Source: Anaeromyxobacter soli
GTDB lineage: Bacteria; Myxococcota; Myxococcia; Myxococcales; Anaeromyxobacteraceae
Length of the DNA stretch: 64,000 bases
Reading direction: 5' to 3'
Assembly (NCBI RefSeq): GCF_022808855.1
Contig: NZ_JAKZLF010000020.1
Span: 29,241-93,240 of the forward strand
Below the pieces are notes generated by a model that was not told the origin of the DNA, did not search any database, and saw only the letters and a list, made by a program, of their open reading frames with translations. Shown here piece by piece: positions 28,322 through 37,942 of the stretch. The position numbers were made by a program, and so were the translations under genes. Position 1 is the first letter of the stretch. Every line of letters starts with the position of its first letter.

Positions 28322-29719
28322 TCAGGGGAGCGGGGGGCCATCCCCCACGAGGCGCGACAGGTGGAACCGCGCCGCCTCGCGCAGCGCACCGGCGGTCATC
28401 CCATGCGACAGCGCCAGGGGCGTCCCGGGCGGCACCCGCGCCGCGAGCGCCGCCGCCGTCCGGAACGCACCGGCGGCGCCGCGGAGGTCGCCGCGGCGGA
28501 GGCGCAGGAGCGCGGTGAAGAAGTGGACGAACGGCTGCCCGCGGGCGAGGTACCGCGCGCGCCGGCACGCTTCCTCGGCGTCCTCGAGGCGGCCGAGCTC
28601 GGTCAGCACGACGGAGCGCTCGAAGTGCGCGTCCGGATCGAGCGGCCGCCGGCGGACGGCGTCGTCGACCGCGGCGAGCGCCTCCGGCAGGCGCGCGGCG
28701 TCGACGAGCAGGTGCGCGGCGGCGAGGTCGGGATCGGCGGGGAGCACCGCGGGTGGGAGGCCGGGCTCGGGCGGGGGCCGGCGAGGGCGCTCCGCGGCGG
28801 CCGTCCTCGCCGCGCGGGTCGGGGCCGTCCGGATCGCGCGGGCGGCGACCTCCGCGGGCGCCGCGCGGCGGCCCGCGGCGCGGAGGGCGGCCCGCGCGGT
28901 CGGGCGCTGGTACGCGACGCTGAACGGACCCGCTCGCACCGTGAACGGAGCGTGCGCCGCGAGCGGCGGGTCGGCGGCGCCCGTGAGCAGCCAGCCGCCC
29001 GGCGCGAGGGTCGCGAAGAGGCGCGTCGCGATCTCCGGCACGAGCGCGGGATCGAGGTAGATGAGCACGTTCCGGCACAGGACCAGGTCGAGGTCCGCGA
29101 GCCCGCGCGCCCGCGACGGGTACTCGCCGCGCGCGAGGTTCAGGGGGAAGAACCGGACCCGCGCCGCGATCTCCCGCGGGAGCACGAACCGACCGTCGAT
29201 CTCCCGCAGGTGTCGGCGCGCCCGGGCGTCCGCGGCCCCGCGCAGCGACCAGAGGGAGTACTCGCCTCGCCGCGCGCGCGCGAGCGCGGACTCGTTCAGG
29301 TCGGTTCCGACGAGGTGGACGCCGTGCCGCACGCCGCGATCGTGCAGCGCGATCGCGAGCGAGTACGGCTCCTCGCCCGTCGAGCACCCCGCGCTCCACG
29401 CCCGGAACGCCTCGGGGCCGCCCGCCCTGCGGGCGAGCCCCTCCGGAACGATCACCTGCTCGATGAGCGCCCACTGCGCCGGCTCGCGGAAGAACCAGGT
29501 CTCCCCCACCGTGAGCTCCTCGATGAACGGCTCGAGCGGCCGCGAGCCGTCGACCACGCTCCGCGCGAACGCCTCGCCGTCGGGCAAGCCGGCGGCGTGC
29601 GCCTCGCGCACGAGCGCCGCCGCGAGGAGCGTCGCCCGCACTCCGGTGAGGTCGAGGCCCGCGCGCTCCCGGACGAGGGCGCGCAGGCGATCCGACGCCG
29701 CGGGCGGGGAGGGGCTCAT
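28322..29719 (-). CDS. cheR: CheR methyltransferase fused to TPR repeats (WspC-like)
   Basis: 465 residues from the ATG at 29719, which overlaps the upstream cheW stop. The all-alpha N-terminal domain ends in the [12 protein letters not shown] motif. The SAM fold follows with [11 protein letters not shown] and [11 protein letters not shown]. After an Arg/Pro-rich linker, residues about 345-460 form TPR-like helices, the fusion seen in WspC and FrzF. It methylates glutamates of the receptor. The TPR part may control access or partner choice. Confidence 0.93.
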   Translation of the reverse strand: MSPSPPAASDRLRALVRERAGLDLTGVRATLLAAALVREAHAAGLPDGEAFARSVVDGSRPLEPFIEELTVGETWFFREPAQWALIEQVIVPEGLARRAGGPEAFRAWSAGCSTGEEPYSLAIALHDRGVRHGVHLVGTDLNESALARARRGEYSLWSLRGAADARARRHLREIDGRFVLPREIAARVRFFPLNLARGEYPSRARGLADLDLVLCRNVLIYLDPALVPEIATRLFATLAPGGWLLTGAADPPLAAHAPFTVRAGPFSVAYQRPTARAALRAAGRRAAPAEVAARAIRTAPTRAARTAAAERPRRPPPEPGLPPAVLPADPDLAAAHLLVDAARLPEALAAVDDAVRRRPLDPDAHFERSVVLTELGRLEDAEEACRRARYLARGQPFVHFFTALLRLRRGDLRGAAGAFRTAAALAARVPPGTPLALSHGMTAGALREAARFHLSRLVGDGPPLP

Positions 29720-30144
29720 CGCGCCGCCGGCTCGACCCCGCGGAGCCACTCCTCGAGCGCCTGGATCACGACCGTGCCCTGCGGGAGCCGCACCAGGCCG
29801 GCGGCGAGCGGGTCGGGCGCGATCCACTCGGGGTAGGGCGAGACCGCCGCGTCCGGCACCTCGCGGATCTCGAGCACCCGCTCGACCTCGAGCGCCACGC
29901 GGCGGCCGGCGATCTCGACCACGAGCAGCTGATCCTCCGCGCGCGGGGGCCGGACCTGCGCGCCGAGCCGCGCCGCCACGTCCACCACGGGTACGAGCAT
30001 GCCGTGCACGTCGAGCACGCCCCGCACGTGCGGCGGGGCGCCCGGGACCGGCGTGGGCGCGGCCATTCGGAGCACCTGCAGCGCGCAGGTCGCGGGCAGT
30101 GCGAAGGTTTGGGAGGCTGCGGTGAACAGGACGAAGGACGCCAT
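29716..30144 (-). CDS. cheW: CheW-like coupling protein (first gene of the chemosensory operon)
   Basis: 142 residues from the ATG at 30144; an in-frame start 20 codons earlier is possible but the CheW fold begins directly at F-V-L-F-T-A-A-S-Q-T-F-A-L-P. The family G-A-P-P-H-V-R-G-V-L-D-V-H-G segment is present. By position it corresponds to WspB. It diverges from the permease gene, with about 155 bases of shared upstream DNA in which I see no convincing promoter hexamers. Confidence 0.87.
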   Translation of the reverse strand: MASFVLFTAASQTFALPATCALQVLRMAAPTPVPGAPPHVRGVLDVHGMLVPVVDVAARLGAQVRPPRAEDQLLVVEIAGRRVALEVERVLEIREVPDAAVSPYPEWIAPDPLAAGLVRLPQGTVVIQALEEWLRGVEPAAR

Positions 30145-30299
30145 GAGCTTATGAGCTGCCCGAGGATCCGCTGCCCGCCCGCGCGCGCGGGACGTCTCCC
30201 CCAAGGTGCGCTCGCCCGCGCCCGCCGCCCAGCCGACGGCCGCGCTCGGGGCGACCCCGGAGCGAGCGCCCGCAGGGCGGGGGAGGAGGCGGCGCGCCG

Positions 30300-32090
30300 A
30301 TGACCCTCTCCATCGGGATCGTCCTCGCCGTCCTCGCCGTCGCCGTGGTGCTGTTCGCGCTCGAGCGCATCCCGCTCGAGGTGAGCGCCCTCACGGTCGT
30401 GGCCCTCCTCGCCGTGACCCGCGTCCTCACGCCGGAGCAGGCCTTCGCGGGGTTCGCGAACGAGACCGTCATCCTCATCTTCACGCTCCTCTCGATGACG
30501 CAGGGGCTGGTCTCGACGGGGGTCGTGCAGGCCATCGGGCAGCGCATGTCGGGCGCGGGCCGCTTCGGGCCGACGGTGTTCGTGGGCGCGATGATGGTCG
30601 TCGTGGCCGCGCTCTCGTCGCTCGTCTCGAACACCGTCACCACCGCGGCGTTCCTGCCCGTCGTCATCGGCGCGGCCGACCGGGCGAAGCTCGCGCGGAG
30701 CCGCGTGCTCATGCCGCTCGCCTACGCCTCCATGCTGGGCGGCACGATCTTCCTCATCGGCACGTCCACGAACCTCGTGGTGAGCGCCATGATGGCGAGG
30801 ACGGGCCTCGGGGCCATCGGGTTCACCGAGCTCGCGCCGGTGGGCCTGCCGCTCGCGGTCGTCGGGATCGCCCTCGTGCTCCTCCTCGCGCCCTTCCTGC
30901 TGCCCGAGCGCAGCGGGGAGGAGGACGAGGCGATGCCGGCGCGCGAGTACCTCGCCGAGGTGGCGGTCGTGGCGGGCTCGCCCTTCGCGGGGAGGCGGCT
31001 CGAGGAGCTCACGCACGGGCTCGGGTTCAGGGTGCTCGCGGTCACGCGCGGCGGCGCGGCGCTCGAGGCATCCCCGGAGCTCGTCCTCGCCGAGGGCGAC
31101 GCGCTCCTGCTCGAGGAGGATCGGCTCGACCTCCTGCGCGTGAAGGACCTGCGAGGCCTGGAGATGCGCGCCGAGGCGAAGGCGCGGGCGGGCGAGGGCG
31201 AGGACGTCGTGCTCATGGAGGCGGCGGTGCCGGTCGGCTCGAGCCTCGTCGGCCGCTCGCTCAAGGAGGCGTTCTTCGCCGAGCACTTCGGCCTCGTCGC
31301 GCTCGCGATCGCGCGGCGTCCCGCGATCCAGCGGCTCACCCGCGTGCAGCTCCTGCACGGGCTCTTCGGCGCGCACTCGCTGTCGACGCTGCCGCTCGCG
31401 GCGGGCGACGTGCTCCTCGTGCGCGGCCCGCGCCCGCGCGTCCGCGCGCTCGCGGACGGGACCACGCTCACGCTGCTCGGCAGCGTCGAGTACCAGCCGG
31501 TGCGCTACCGCAAGGCGCTGTTCGCCGTGGCGATCTTCGTCGCCGTCCTCGCGGTCGGCCTCCTGAAGCTCGTCCCGCTCTCGGTGGCCGGGCTGTGCGG
31601 CATGCTCCTCATGATCGCCACGCGCTGCGTGGACGCGCGCATGGCGTTCCGGGTCGACTGGCGGGTGGTGCTCCTCATCGGCGCGATGATGGCGCTCGGG
31701 ACCGCCATGGAGGTGAGCGGCGCAGGGCGCTGGCTCGGCTCGCTCCTCGTCCCCCTCGCCGGCCACGTGGGCGCGCGCGGCGTGCTCGTGGCGCTCATGA
31801 TCTTCACCATCGTGCTCTCCGCGCCCATGTCGAACCAGGCCGCGGCCCTGGTGCTGCTGCCGGTCGCGACCGGGGTCGCCGCGCAGCTCGGCCTCGCGCC
31901 GCGGCCGTTCGCGATCGGGATCTGCCTCGCGGCCTCGTTCTCCTTCATCACGCCGCTCGAGCCGTCCTGCGTGCTCGTGTACGGACCGGGGAGGTACCGC
32001 TTCCTGGACTTCGTGCGGATGGGCGCGCCGCTCACCGCCGCGCTCCTCGTCCTGCTCGCGATCCTCGTGCCGGTGGTCTGGAGGTTCTGA
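30300..32090 (+). CDS. SLC13-family permease with two TrkA-C (RCK_C) domains
   Basis: 596 residues, with GGGGAGGAGG before the ATG. Five or six hydrophobic helices at each end flank a soluble middle (about residues 205-395) made of two RCK_C-like domains (G-S-P-F-A-G-R-R-L-E-E-L and G-S-S-L-V-G-R-S-L-K-E-A). The pore motifs S-N-T-V-T-T-A-A and M-S-N-Q-A-A are the paired SNT-like signatures of the DASS/SLC13 group. Members carry anions such as sulfate, phosphate or dicarboxylates, and the cytoplasmic domains may bind a ligand. The substrate is not evident. Confidence 0.88.
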   Translation: MTLSIGIVLAVLAVAVVLFALERIPLEVSALTVVALLAVTRVLTPEQAFAGFANETVILIFTLLSMTQGLVSTGVVQAIGQRMSGAGRFGPTVFVGAMMVVVAALSSLVSNTVTTAAFLPVVIGAADRAKLARSRVLMPLAYASMLGGTIFLIGTSTNLVVSAMMARTGLGAIGFTELAPVGLPLAVVGIALVLLLAPFLLPERSGEEDEAMPAREYLAEVAVVAGSPFAGRRLEELTHGLGFRVLAVTRGGAALEASPELVLAEGDALLLEEDRLDLLRVKDLRGLEMRAEAKARAGEGEDVVLMEAAVPVGSSLVGRSLKEAFFAEHFGLVALAIARRPAIQRLTRVQLLHGLFGAHSLSTLPLAAGDVLLVRGPRPRVRALADGTTLTLLGSVEYQPVRYRKALFAVAIFVAVLAVGLLKLVPLSVAGLCGMLLMIATRCVDARMAFRVDWRVVLLIGAMMALGTAMEVSGAGRWLGSLLVPLAGHVGARGVLVALMIFTIVLSAPMSNQAAALVLLPVATGVAAQLGLAPRPFAIGICLAASFSFITPLEPSCVLVYGPGRYRFLDFVRMGAPLTAALLVLLAILVPVVWRF

Positions 32091-32145
32091 TTGGGCCCGC
32101 GCGATCTGTTGCGGCGCCGCGGTCCGCATGCTTACCTGACCGACC

Positions 32146-33258
32146 ATGAGCACGAACGACCCGAACGAGCCTCTGCCCACGACGCCGATCGGCGCCACGC
32201 CTCCGGCCACGCCGCCGGTGGGCCCGACGCAGTGGGGCGCTCCGCCCGCGCCGCCTCCGGCGTGGGGCGGCGGAGGCGGGTCCGGGTGGGGGCCGACGCC
32301 CCCCTCGATGCCGCCGCCTCCGCCTCCGCGACGCGACCGGCTGGCCATCGGGATCGTCGCCTTCATCTTCGGCGGGCTGTTCCTCGTGTTCTTCGGGTTC
32401 CTCTTCCTCGCCTACAGCGTGGTGAAGGGGGAGTCGCCGTCCATCGCCTCCGGCCCGCGCATCGCGATCATCGAGGTGAAGGGAGCGATCGCGACCGGCC
32501 CCGGCGGCGCCGACGCCGATCGCATCCTGAAGCAGCTCCGCAAGGTCGGGGAGGACGACGGGCTCAAGGCGGTGGTCGTCCGGATCGACTCGCCCGGCGG
32601 CGCGGTCGCGCCGTCGCAGGAGATCCACGACGAGGTGAAGAAGCTCGCGCAGAAGAAGACCGTGGTCTGCTCGATGGGGAACCTCGCCGCGTCCGGCGGC
32701 TTCTACGTCGCCGTCGCCTGCCCCAAGGTCGTCGCGGAGCCCGGCACGCTCACCGGCTCCATCGGCGTCATCACGCAGTTCCCCAAGGTGAAGGGGCTGC
32801 TCGACCGCTGGGACATCAAGATGGAGACGGTGAAGAGCGGCGCCCTCAAGGACGCGGGCAATCCCTTCTCCGAGATGAGCGCCGAGGAGCGCGCCTACTG
32901 GCAGTCGCTCATCGACCAGGTCTACGCCCAGTTCGTCCGCGCCGTGGCGAAGGGGCGCGGCCTCGACGAGGCGGCCGTCCGGAAGTTCGCCGACGGGCGG
33001 GTCATCACGGGCGAGCAGGCGAAGGCCCTCAAGCTCGTCGACGCGCTCGGCAACTTCTACGACGCGGTCGAGCTCGCGAAGACGGAGGCGAAGCTCTCCG
33101 GCGAACCGCACCTCGTGTACCCGGCGGACGAGCGGGGCGCGTTCCTCGAGCAGCTCGTGGGCAGCGCGGCTGGAGCCGCCGCGGACGCGGTCGCCGCGCG
33201 CATCCAGAAGGGCGCCTCCGCCGCGCAGGAGCCCGGGGTCTACTTCCTCGCGCGCTGA
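32146..33258 (+). CDS. sppA: Signal peptide peptidase SppA (S49 family)
   Basis: 370 residues. A Pro/Gly-rich N-terminal 60 residues is followed by one membrane anchor (about 65-90) and the S49 protease domain. The nucleophile Ser lies in A-A-S-G-G-F-Y and a conserved region is T-G-S-I-G-V-I. V-R-I-D-S-P-G-G is the family's oxyanion strand. It degrades remnant signal peptides at the outer face of the membrane. The size is that of the short, single-domain SppA. The unusual Pro-rich cytoplasmic tail has no visible motif. Confidence 0.92.
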   Translation: MSTNDPNEPLPTTPIGATPPATPPVGPTQWGAPPAPPPAWGGGGGSGWGPTPPSMPPPPPPRRDRLAIGIVAFIFGGLFLVFFGFLFLAYSVVKGESPSIASGPRIAIIEVKGAIATGPGGADADRILKQLRKVGEDDGLKAVVVRIDSPGGAVAPSQEIHDEVKKLAQKKTVVCSMGNLAASGGFYVAVACPKVVAEPGTLTGSIGVITQFPKVKGLLDRWDIKMETVKSGALKDAGNPFSEMSAEERAYWQSLIDQVYAQFVRAVAKGRGLDEAAVRKFADGRVITGEQAKALKLVDALGNFYDAVELAKTEAKLSGEPHLVYPADERGAFLEQLVGSAAGAAADAVAARIQKGASAAQEPGVYFLAR

Positions 33259-33271
33259 TCTCGAGGCCGAC

Positions 33272-33766
33272 ATGGAACAGCCGCTCTGGGCGCCCTGGCG
33301 GATGGAGTTCATCCGCGCCGAGAAGCCGACGGGCTGCATCTTCTGCGACTTCCCCGCTGCGCCCGAGTCGCGCGACCGCGAGAACCTCCTCGTCCACCGG
33401 AGCGCGCACGCGTTCACCTGCCTCAACCGCTTCCCCTACAACTCGGGTCACGTGATGGTGATCCCCCGCGCCCACGTCGCCGACCTCGGCGCCCTGGAGC
33501 GGGATGGGTGGGCGGACCTGCAGGACGAGCTGCGCCGCGCCGTCGAGGTCGTGCGCGCGGTGTACCGCCCGGACGGGATGAACGTGGGGATGAACCTCGG
33601 CCGCTCCGCCGGCGCGGGCATCGCCGATCACCTGCACTGGCACGTGGTCCCGCGCTGGACGGGGGACAACAACTTCATGCCCGTGCTCGCGGACCAGCGC
33701 GTCGTGGTCGAGGCGCTCGACGCCGCGTGGGAACGGCTCCACGCCGGCTTCGCCGGCGTCCGCTAG
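33272..33766 (+). CDS. HIT domain protein (AP4A phosphorylase/hydrolase-like)
   Basis: 164 residues. The histidine triad is D-H-L-H-W-H-V-V-P-R, whose middle His is the nucleophile for nucleotidyl transfer. Upstream the W-A-P-W-R-M-E-F-I and G-C-I-F-C-D pattern, with C-x2-C, matches the bacterial AP4A-phosphorylase-like HIT branch that often binds zinc. It probably clears dinucleoside polyphosphates or nucleotidyl by-products. It is 13 bases after sppA and five before the LapB-like gene, suggesting one transcript. Confidence 0.9.
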   Translation: MEQPLWAPWRMEFIRAEKPTGCIFCDFPAAPESRDRENLLVHRSAHAFTCLNRFPYNSGHVMVIPRAHVADLGALERDGWADLQDELRRAVEVVRAVYRPDGMNVGMNLGRSAGAGIADHLHWHVVPRWTGDNNFMPVLADQRVVVEALDAAWERLHAGFAGVR

Positions 33767-33771
33767 GACCC

Positions 33772-34872
33772 GTGACCGACGCCTGGGTCGCCCTCGCCGC
33801 GGTGTCCTTCGCGGCGGCCGCCGTGCTCCTGTGGGACCGGCTGCGCCGTCGCCGAGACGAGGCCCAGGCCTACCTGAAGGGCGTCCGCTCGGTGATCTCC
33901 GGCGACCCGGACGCTGCGATCGAGGCGCTCTCCGACGCCGCCCGGCTCGGCAGCCCGGAGGCCGTCGAGACCTACCTCGCGCTCGGCCAGCTCTTCCGGC
34001 GCACCGGCGATCTCTCGCGGGCGGTCCGCCTCCACCGGAACATGCTGCTCGGGCCGGCGCTCGATCCCGCCCGCCGCGCGGAGGTCGAGCGCGAGCTCGC
34101 CGAGGATTACCGGCGGAGCGGGATGCTCGCCGAGGCCGTGGAGATCTACCGCAAGCTCGGTCCGGCGGATCGCACGGCGTGGGAGGGGCTCCGCGACGTG
34201 CTCGTGGACGCCGGGGATCTGCCCGGCGCGATCTCGGCCCAGCGCGCGCTCGCGATCGAGGGCGCCGATCCCGTGCTCGCGCACCTCCTCGCCGCCGCCG
34301 CCCGCGAGGCGTTCGCCCGCGCGCCGGCCGAGGCGACCGCGCTCGCCGCGGAGGCGCTCCGCGCCGACGGGGAGAGCGCGGACGCGCACCTCGCCGCGGC
34401 CGAGCTCGCCGGCGCCGCGGGCGACGGCGCCGCGGCGCTCGACCACGTCGGGCGCGCCCTCGACGCGGCGCCGCGCGCGGCGCTCCTCGCCTGGCCGGCG
34501 CTCGCGGCCGTCCCCGACGCCGCGTCCGCCGCGTCGTTCGTCGAGGCTCGCCTCGCAGCGCGCGGGGGCGACCCGGCGCTGCACCTCCTGCACGGACGCG
34601 CCCTGCACCGCCTCGGCCGGGTGGCGGACGCGCTCGCGGCGCTGCGGCGCGCGCTCGAGCGCGACAGGCGCGGGGAGGTGACCTGGGAGATGCGCGAGCT
34701 GCTCCGCCAGGCCGACGCGCCAGGGCCGGGGGAGCTCGCCGCGCGGCACGATCTCCTCGTGGCCGCGCTGCTCCGGCGGGGCCGCGCGCCCCGCTGCACG
34801 CGGTGCGCGGCCGACGCCCCCGTCCGCAGCTGGCGTTGCCGGCGCTGCGGCGCCTTCGACGCGTACGCATGA
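33772..34872 (+). CDS. LapB/YciM-like TPR protein with membrane anchor and C-terminal zinc ribbon
   Basis: 366 residues, GTG start. An N-terminal helix (about 5-20) anchors it, basic residues follow, then tetratricopeptide repeats fill most of the chain. The final 25 residues contain C-T-R-C and C-R-R-C, a rubredoxin-like metal site. This three-part layout is that of LapB (YciM), which controls LPS synthesis by directing LpxC to FtsH in enteric bacteria. Whether the partner is the same here is unknown. No LPS genes are adjacent. Confidence 0.8.
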   Translation: MTDAWVALAAVSFAAAAVLLWDRLRRRRDEAQAYLKGVRSVISGDPDAAIEALSDAARLGSPEAVETYLALGQLFRRTGDLSRAVRLHRNMLLGPALDPARRAEVERELAEDYRRSGMLAEAVEIYRKLGPADRTAWEGLRDVLVDAGDLPGAISAQRALAIEGADPVLAHLLAAAAREAFARAPAEATALAAEALRADGESADAHLAAAELAGAAGDGAAALDHVGRALDAAPRAALLAWPALAAVPDAASAASFVEARLAARGGDPALHLLHGRALHRLGRVADALAALRRALERDRRGEVTWEMRELLRQADAPGPGELAARHDLLVAALLRRGRAPRCTRCAADAPVRSWRCRRCGAFDAYA

Positions 34873-34942
34873 GGGCAGGGCGGGGCTCGCGGGCGAGTGC
34901 CCGCTTGCGCCCGCGGCGCGGCCCCGGTAGAGACTGCGCGCC

Positions 34943-36748
34943 ATGGTGAGAGATCGCGTGATCGAGCTGTTCCGGCAGGCGCTCGCGAAGGGCGCCGCCG
35001 AGGGTCGCTGGCCCGTTCTCGAGGCGGCGTTCTCCGTGGAGGCGCCGCGCGACCCCAAGCACGGCGACTTCGCGGTGAACGCCGCGATGATGCTCGCGAA
35101 GCCGGCGGGCAAGCCGCCGCGCGAGCTCGCCCAGGCGATCGCGGCCGAGGTCCGCGCCGTCGACGCGCAGCACGAGCTCGCCGGGCTCGAGATCGCCGGC
35201 CCCGGCTTCATCAACGTCCGCCTCGCGCCGGACGTGTGGCTGCGGGCGCTCGCGCGCGTCGTCTCCGAGGGGGCCGCGTACGGGCGGACCGAGGTCGGAG
35301 GCGGCCAGAAGGTCATCGTCGAGTACGTCTCGGCGAACCCCACCGGGCCGATGCACGTCGGCCACGGCCGGGGGGCGGTGGTGGGCGACGGCGTGCAGAG
35401 CCTGCTCCGGTGGGCGGGCTTCGACGTCACCCGCGAGTACTACGTGAACGACTACGGCGCGCAGGTGCAGACGCTCGCGCGCTCCGTGCACCTGCGCTAC
35501 CAGGAGTCGTTCGGGCGGCAGGTGACGATGCCGCCGAAGAGCTATCCGGGCGAGTACGTGAAGGACATCGCCGCGGCGCTGCGCGCCGAGCACGGCGATC
35601 GCTACCTCGACGCGCCCGAGTCCGAGTGGCTCACGCTCTTCCGCGATCGCGCCGTCGAGCACGTGCTCGGGCTCATCCGCGACGACCTCCGCGCCATCAA
35701 CATCGAGTTCGACCGCTGGTCGTCCGAGAAGGCGCTCTACGAGTCGGGCACGGTCGACAGGTTCCTGCGCTTCCTCGAGGAGAAGGACCTCGTCTACGTC
35801 GGCAAGCTCCCGCCGCCGAAGTCCAAGAAGGGCGCTCCGGCGCCCATCGCCCAGCCCCACGGTGACCTCGACGAGGGCGTCTCCGCCGCCGAGGACCTCA
35901 CGCTGTTCCGCTCGTCGCAGTACGGCGACGAGGTGGATCGGCCGGTGAAGAAGGCGGACGGCACGCCCACCTACTTCTGCGCCGACATCGCGTACCACTG
36001 GGACAAGCGGCAGCGCGCCGGAACCCTCGTGGACGTCCTCGGCGCCGACCACGGCGGGTACGTGCCGCGGCTCGAGGCCGCGCTCGAGGCGCTCGGCGCC
36101 TCGCGGAAGGACCTGCACGTCATCCTCATCCAGATGGTGAACCTGACCCGCGGCGGCGAGGCCGTGAAGATGTCCAAGCGGGCGGGGACGGTGGTCTCCC
36201 TGCGCGAGGTGGTGGACGAGGTCGGGCGCGACGCGACCCGCTTCATGTTCCTCACCCGCCGCTCCGACGCGCAGCTCGACTTCGACATCGAGCTCGCGAA
36301 GCGCCAGACGCTCGACAACCCGGTCTTCTACGTCCAGTACGGCCACGCGCGGCTCGCCCAGATCTTCGCGAAGGCGCGCGAGGGCGGCGTGGCGGTCCCC
36401 GAGTTCGACCTCGAGGCGGCCCGGACGCTCACCTCCGCGGAGGAGCAGGATCTCATCCGGCGCGTCGTGGCCTTCCCGGACATGCTCGCCGCGGCGGCCC
36501 TCGCGTACGAGCCGCACCGCGTCGCCTTCTACCTGCAGGAGACGATCGCGGCGTTCCACTCGTACTACACGCAGGGCAAGCGCAGCGGCGAGCGGGTCAT
36601 CTCCGCCGACGCGCGCAAGACCGCCGGCCGGCTCTTCCTGTGCCGCGCGCTGAAGCAGGTGCTGGCGAACGGCCTCGGGGTCCTGGGCGTCGCCGCGCCG
36701 GATCGGATGGAGAGTCCGGAAACTCGCGATATCGCGGACGACGTCTAG
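34943..36748 (+). CDS. argS: Arginyl-tRNA synthetase
   Basis: 601 residues, class I. The N-terminal additional domain is followed by the signature S-A-N-P-T-G-P-M-H-V-G-H (HIGH variant) and later K-M-S-K-R-A-G; V-N-D-Y-G-A-Q and the C-terminal Y-V-Q-Y-G-H-A-R anticodon-binding start are also present. It charges tRNA-Arg. The start lacks a clear Shine-Dalgarno sequence; TAGAGA nine bases upstream could be a -10 box. Confidence 0.97.
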   Translation: MVRDRVIELFRQALAKGAAEGRWPVLEAAFSVEAPRDPKHGDFAVNAAMMLAKPAGKPPRELAQAIAAEVRAVDAQHELAGLEIAGPGFINVRLAPDVWLRALARVVSEGAAYGRTEVGGGQKVIVEYVSANPTGPMHVGHGRGAVVGDGVQSLLRWAGFDVTREYYVNDYGAQVQTLARSVHLRYQESFGRQVTMPPKSYPGEYVKDIAAALRAEHGDRYLDAPESEWLTLFRDRAVEHVLGLIRDDLRAINIEFDRWSSEKALYESGTVDRFLRFLEEKDLVYVGKLPPPKSKKGAPAPIAQPHGDLDEGVSAAEDLTLFRSSQYGDEVDRPVKKADGTPTYFCADIAYHWDKRQRAGTLVDVLGADHGGYVPRLEAALEALGASRKDLHVILIQMVNLTRGGEAVKMSKRAGTVVSLREVVDEVGRDATRFMFLTRRSDAQLDFDIELAKRQTLDNPVFYVQYGHARLAQIFAKAREGGVAVPEFDLEAARTLTSAEEQDLIRRVVAFPDMLAAAALAYEPHRVAFYLQETIAAFHSYYTQGKRSGERVISADARKTAGRLFLCRALKQVLANGLGVLGVAAPDRMESPETRDIADDV

Positions 36749-36761
36749 AATCACGGACGCC

Positions 36762-37478
36762 ATGCGCGATGAGAACGCCCGCGTCCGCGAGAAGTTCGAG
36801 CTCTCCCTCGATGGCCGGCAGATCGCGTCCATCGTCGTGGGCGCGCTCGTCATCCTCGGCGTCGTGTTCGTCCTCGGGTTGAACGTCGGCCGGCAGATCG
36901 CCACCCGGCAGGTCGACGCCGCCCGCGCCGGGGACCTCGAGGCCCTCGATCGGCCTCCCTCCACCCCGTCGCCCGGCGTGGACGACGCGTCGCTCACGTT
37001 TCACGATCGTCTCGTGAAGCAGAAGCCGGCGGCGACGCCGCCGGTCACGGCCGCGGCCGTCTCCACCTCCGCCGCGCCGCCGCCGAGCGCTCCGCCGAGC
37101 GCCCCCGCCAGGCCGCCTCCGGCGGTGGTCCAGGCCGCCTCCACGCCGCCGACCGCGGCCCCGGCGCCCGCCGCCCCCGCGCCGAAGCCTCCCGAGGAGA
37201 AGGCGGAGGTCCAGGCGCGCGCGGCGAAGCCGGCCCCGGCCGGCACGGGGGACTTCACCATCCAGATCGGCGCGACCCAGCAGCGCTCGGAGGCCGACCG
37301 CATCGCCGCCCGCTACCGCTCGCTGCGCCCGCGCGTCGAGACGGCGGACGTGCAGGGGAAGGGGCGCTGGTACCGCGTGCGCGTGGGGAGCTTCGAGAGC
37401 CGCGAGGCCGCGGAGCGCTATCGCAAGGACGTCGCGCGGGAAACCGGGGTCCCCGGGTTCGTCACCGCCAGCCGCTAG
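36762..37478 (+). CDS. SPOR-domain membrane protein
   Basis: 238 residues. A short cytoplasmic head and a membrane helix (about 21-45) precede a Pro/Ala-rich spacer of about 110 residues. The C-terminal 75 residues (F-T-I-Q-I-G-A-T-Q-Q-R-S-E-A-D...Y-R-V-R-V-G-S-F) form a SPOR domain, which binds denuded glycan strands at the septum. It is FtsN-like in layout and may act in cell division. It is 13 bases behind argS, with a TAGAAT box that could start a separate transcript. Confidence 0.9.
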   Translation: MRDENARVREKFELSLDGRQIASIVVGALVILGVVFVLGLNVGRQIATRQVDAARAGDLEALDRPPSTPSPGVDDASLTFHDRLVKQKPAATPPVTAAAVSTSAAPPPSAPPSAPARPPPAVVQAASTPPTAAPAPAAPAPKPPEEKAEVQARAAKPAPAGTGDFTIQIGATQQRSEADRIAARYRSLRPRVETADVQGKGRWYRVRVGSFESREAAERYRKDVARETGVPGFVTASR

Positions 37479-37496
37479 CCTAAAGTCCGATCCAGC

Positions 37497-37859
37497 ATGA
37501 CCACGACCTTCGACAGCCCGAAGCGCGTCGAGAAGCCCTGGGGCCACGAGCTCTGGTGGGCGCACACCGAACGCTACGTCGGCAAGCTCCTGCACGTGAA
37601 GGCAGGGTTCCAGCTCTCCCTGCAGTACCACGTGAGGAAGGACGAGACGATCCACCTCTGGAGCGGCGAGATGATCCTCGTGCTCAAGGACGGAGACCGG
37701 CTCGTCGATCACCGGATGCAGCCGGGCGACAGCTACCACGTGAAGCCCGGCACCGTGCACCGCATGCGCGCGGTGACCGACTGCGACGTGCTCGAGGTCT
37801 CCACCCCCGAGGTCGAGGACGTCGTGCGCGTTCAGGACGACTTCGGCCGGGTGAGCTAG
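37497..37859 (+). CDS. Cupin protein, mannose-6-phosphate isomerase type II-like
   Basis: 120 residues forming a single cupin barrel. V-E-K-P-W-G-H-E-L-W-W and L-Q-Y-H-V-R-K-D-E-T resemble the C-terminal isomerase domain of bifunctional mannose-1-phosphate guanylyltransferase/isomerases; the metal ligands would be H-x-R-K-D-E and the late H-R-M-R. Alone at this length it could isomerise a sugar phosphate or simply bind one. It lies 18 bases after the SPOR gene, with TAAAGT as a possible -10. Confidence 0.8.
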   Translation: MTTTFDSPKRVEKPWGHELWWAHTERYVGKLLHVKAGFQLSLQYHVRKDETIHLWSGEMILVLKDGDRLVDHRMQPGDSYHVKPGTVHRMRAVTDCDVLEVSTPEVEDVVRVQDDFGRVS

Positions 37860-37942
37860 CACGCCGCCGCCTCCCGCGTGCTGGCGGCTCTTTGCGGGGC
37901 GCGAACGGCGCTTCGCGGCGGCGCTCGGCTCCGGCGGGCGCT

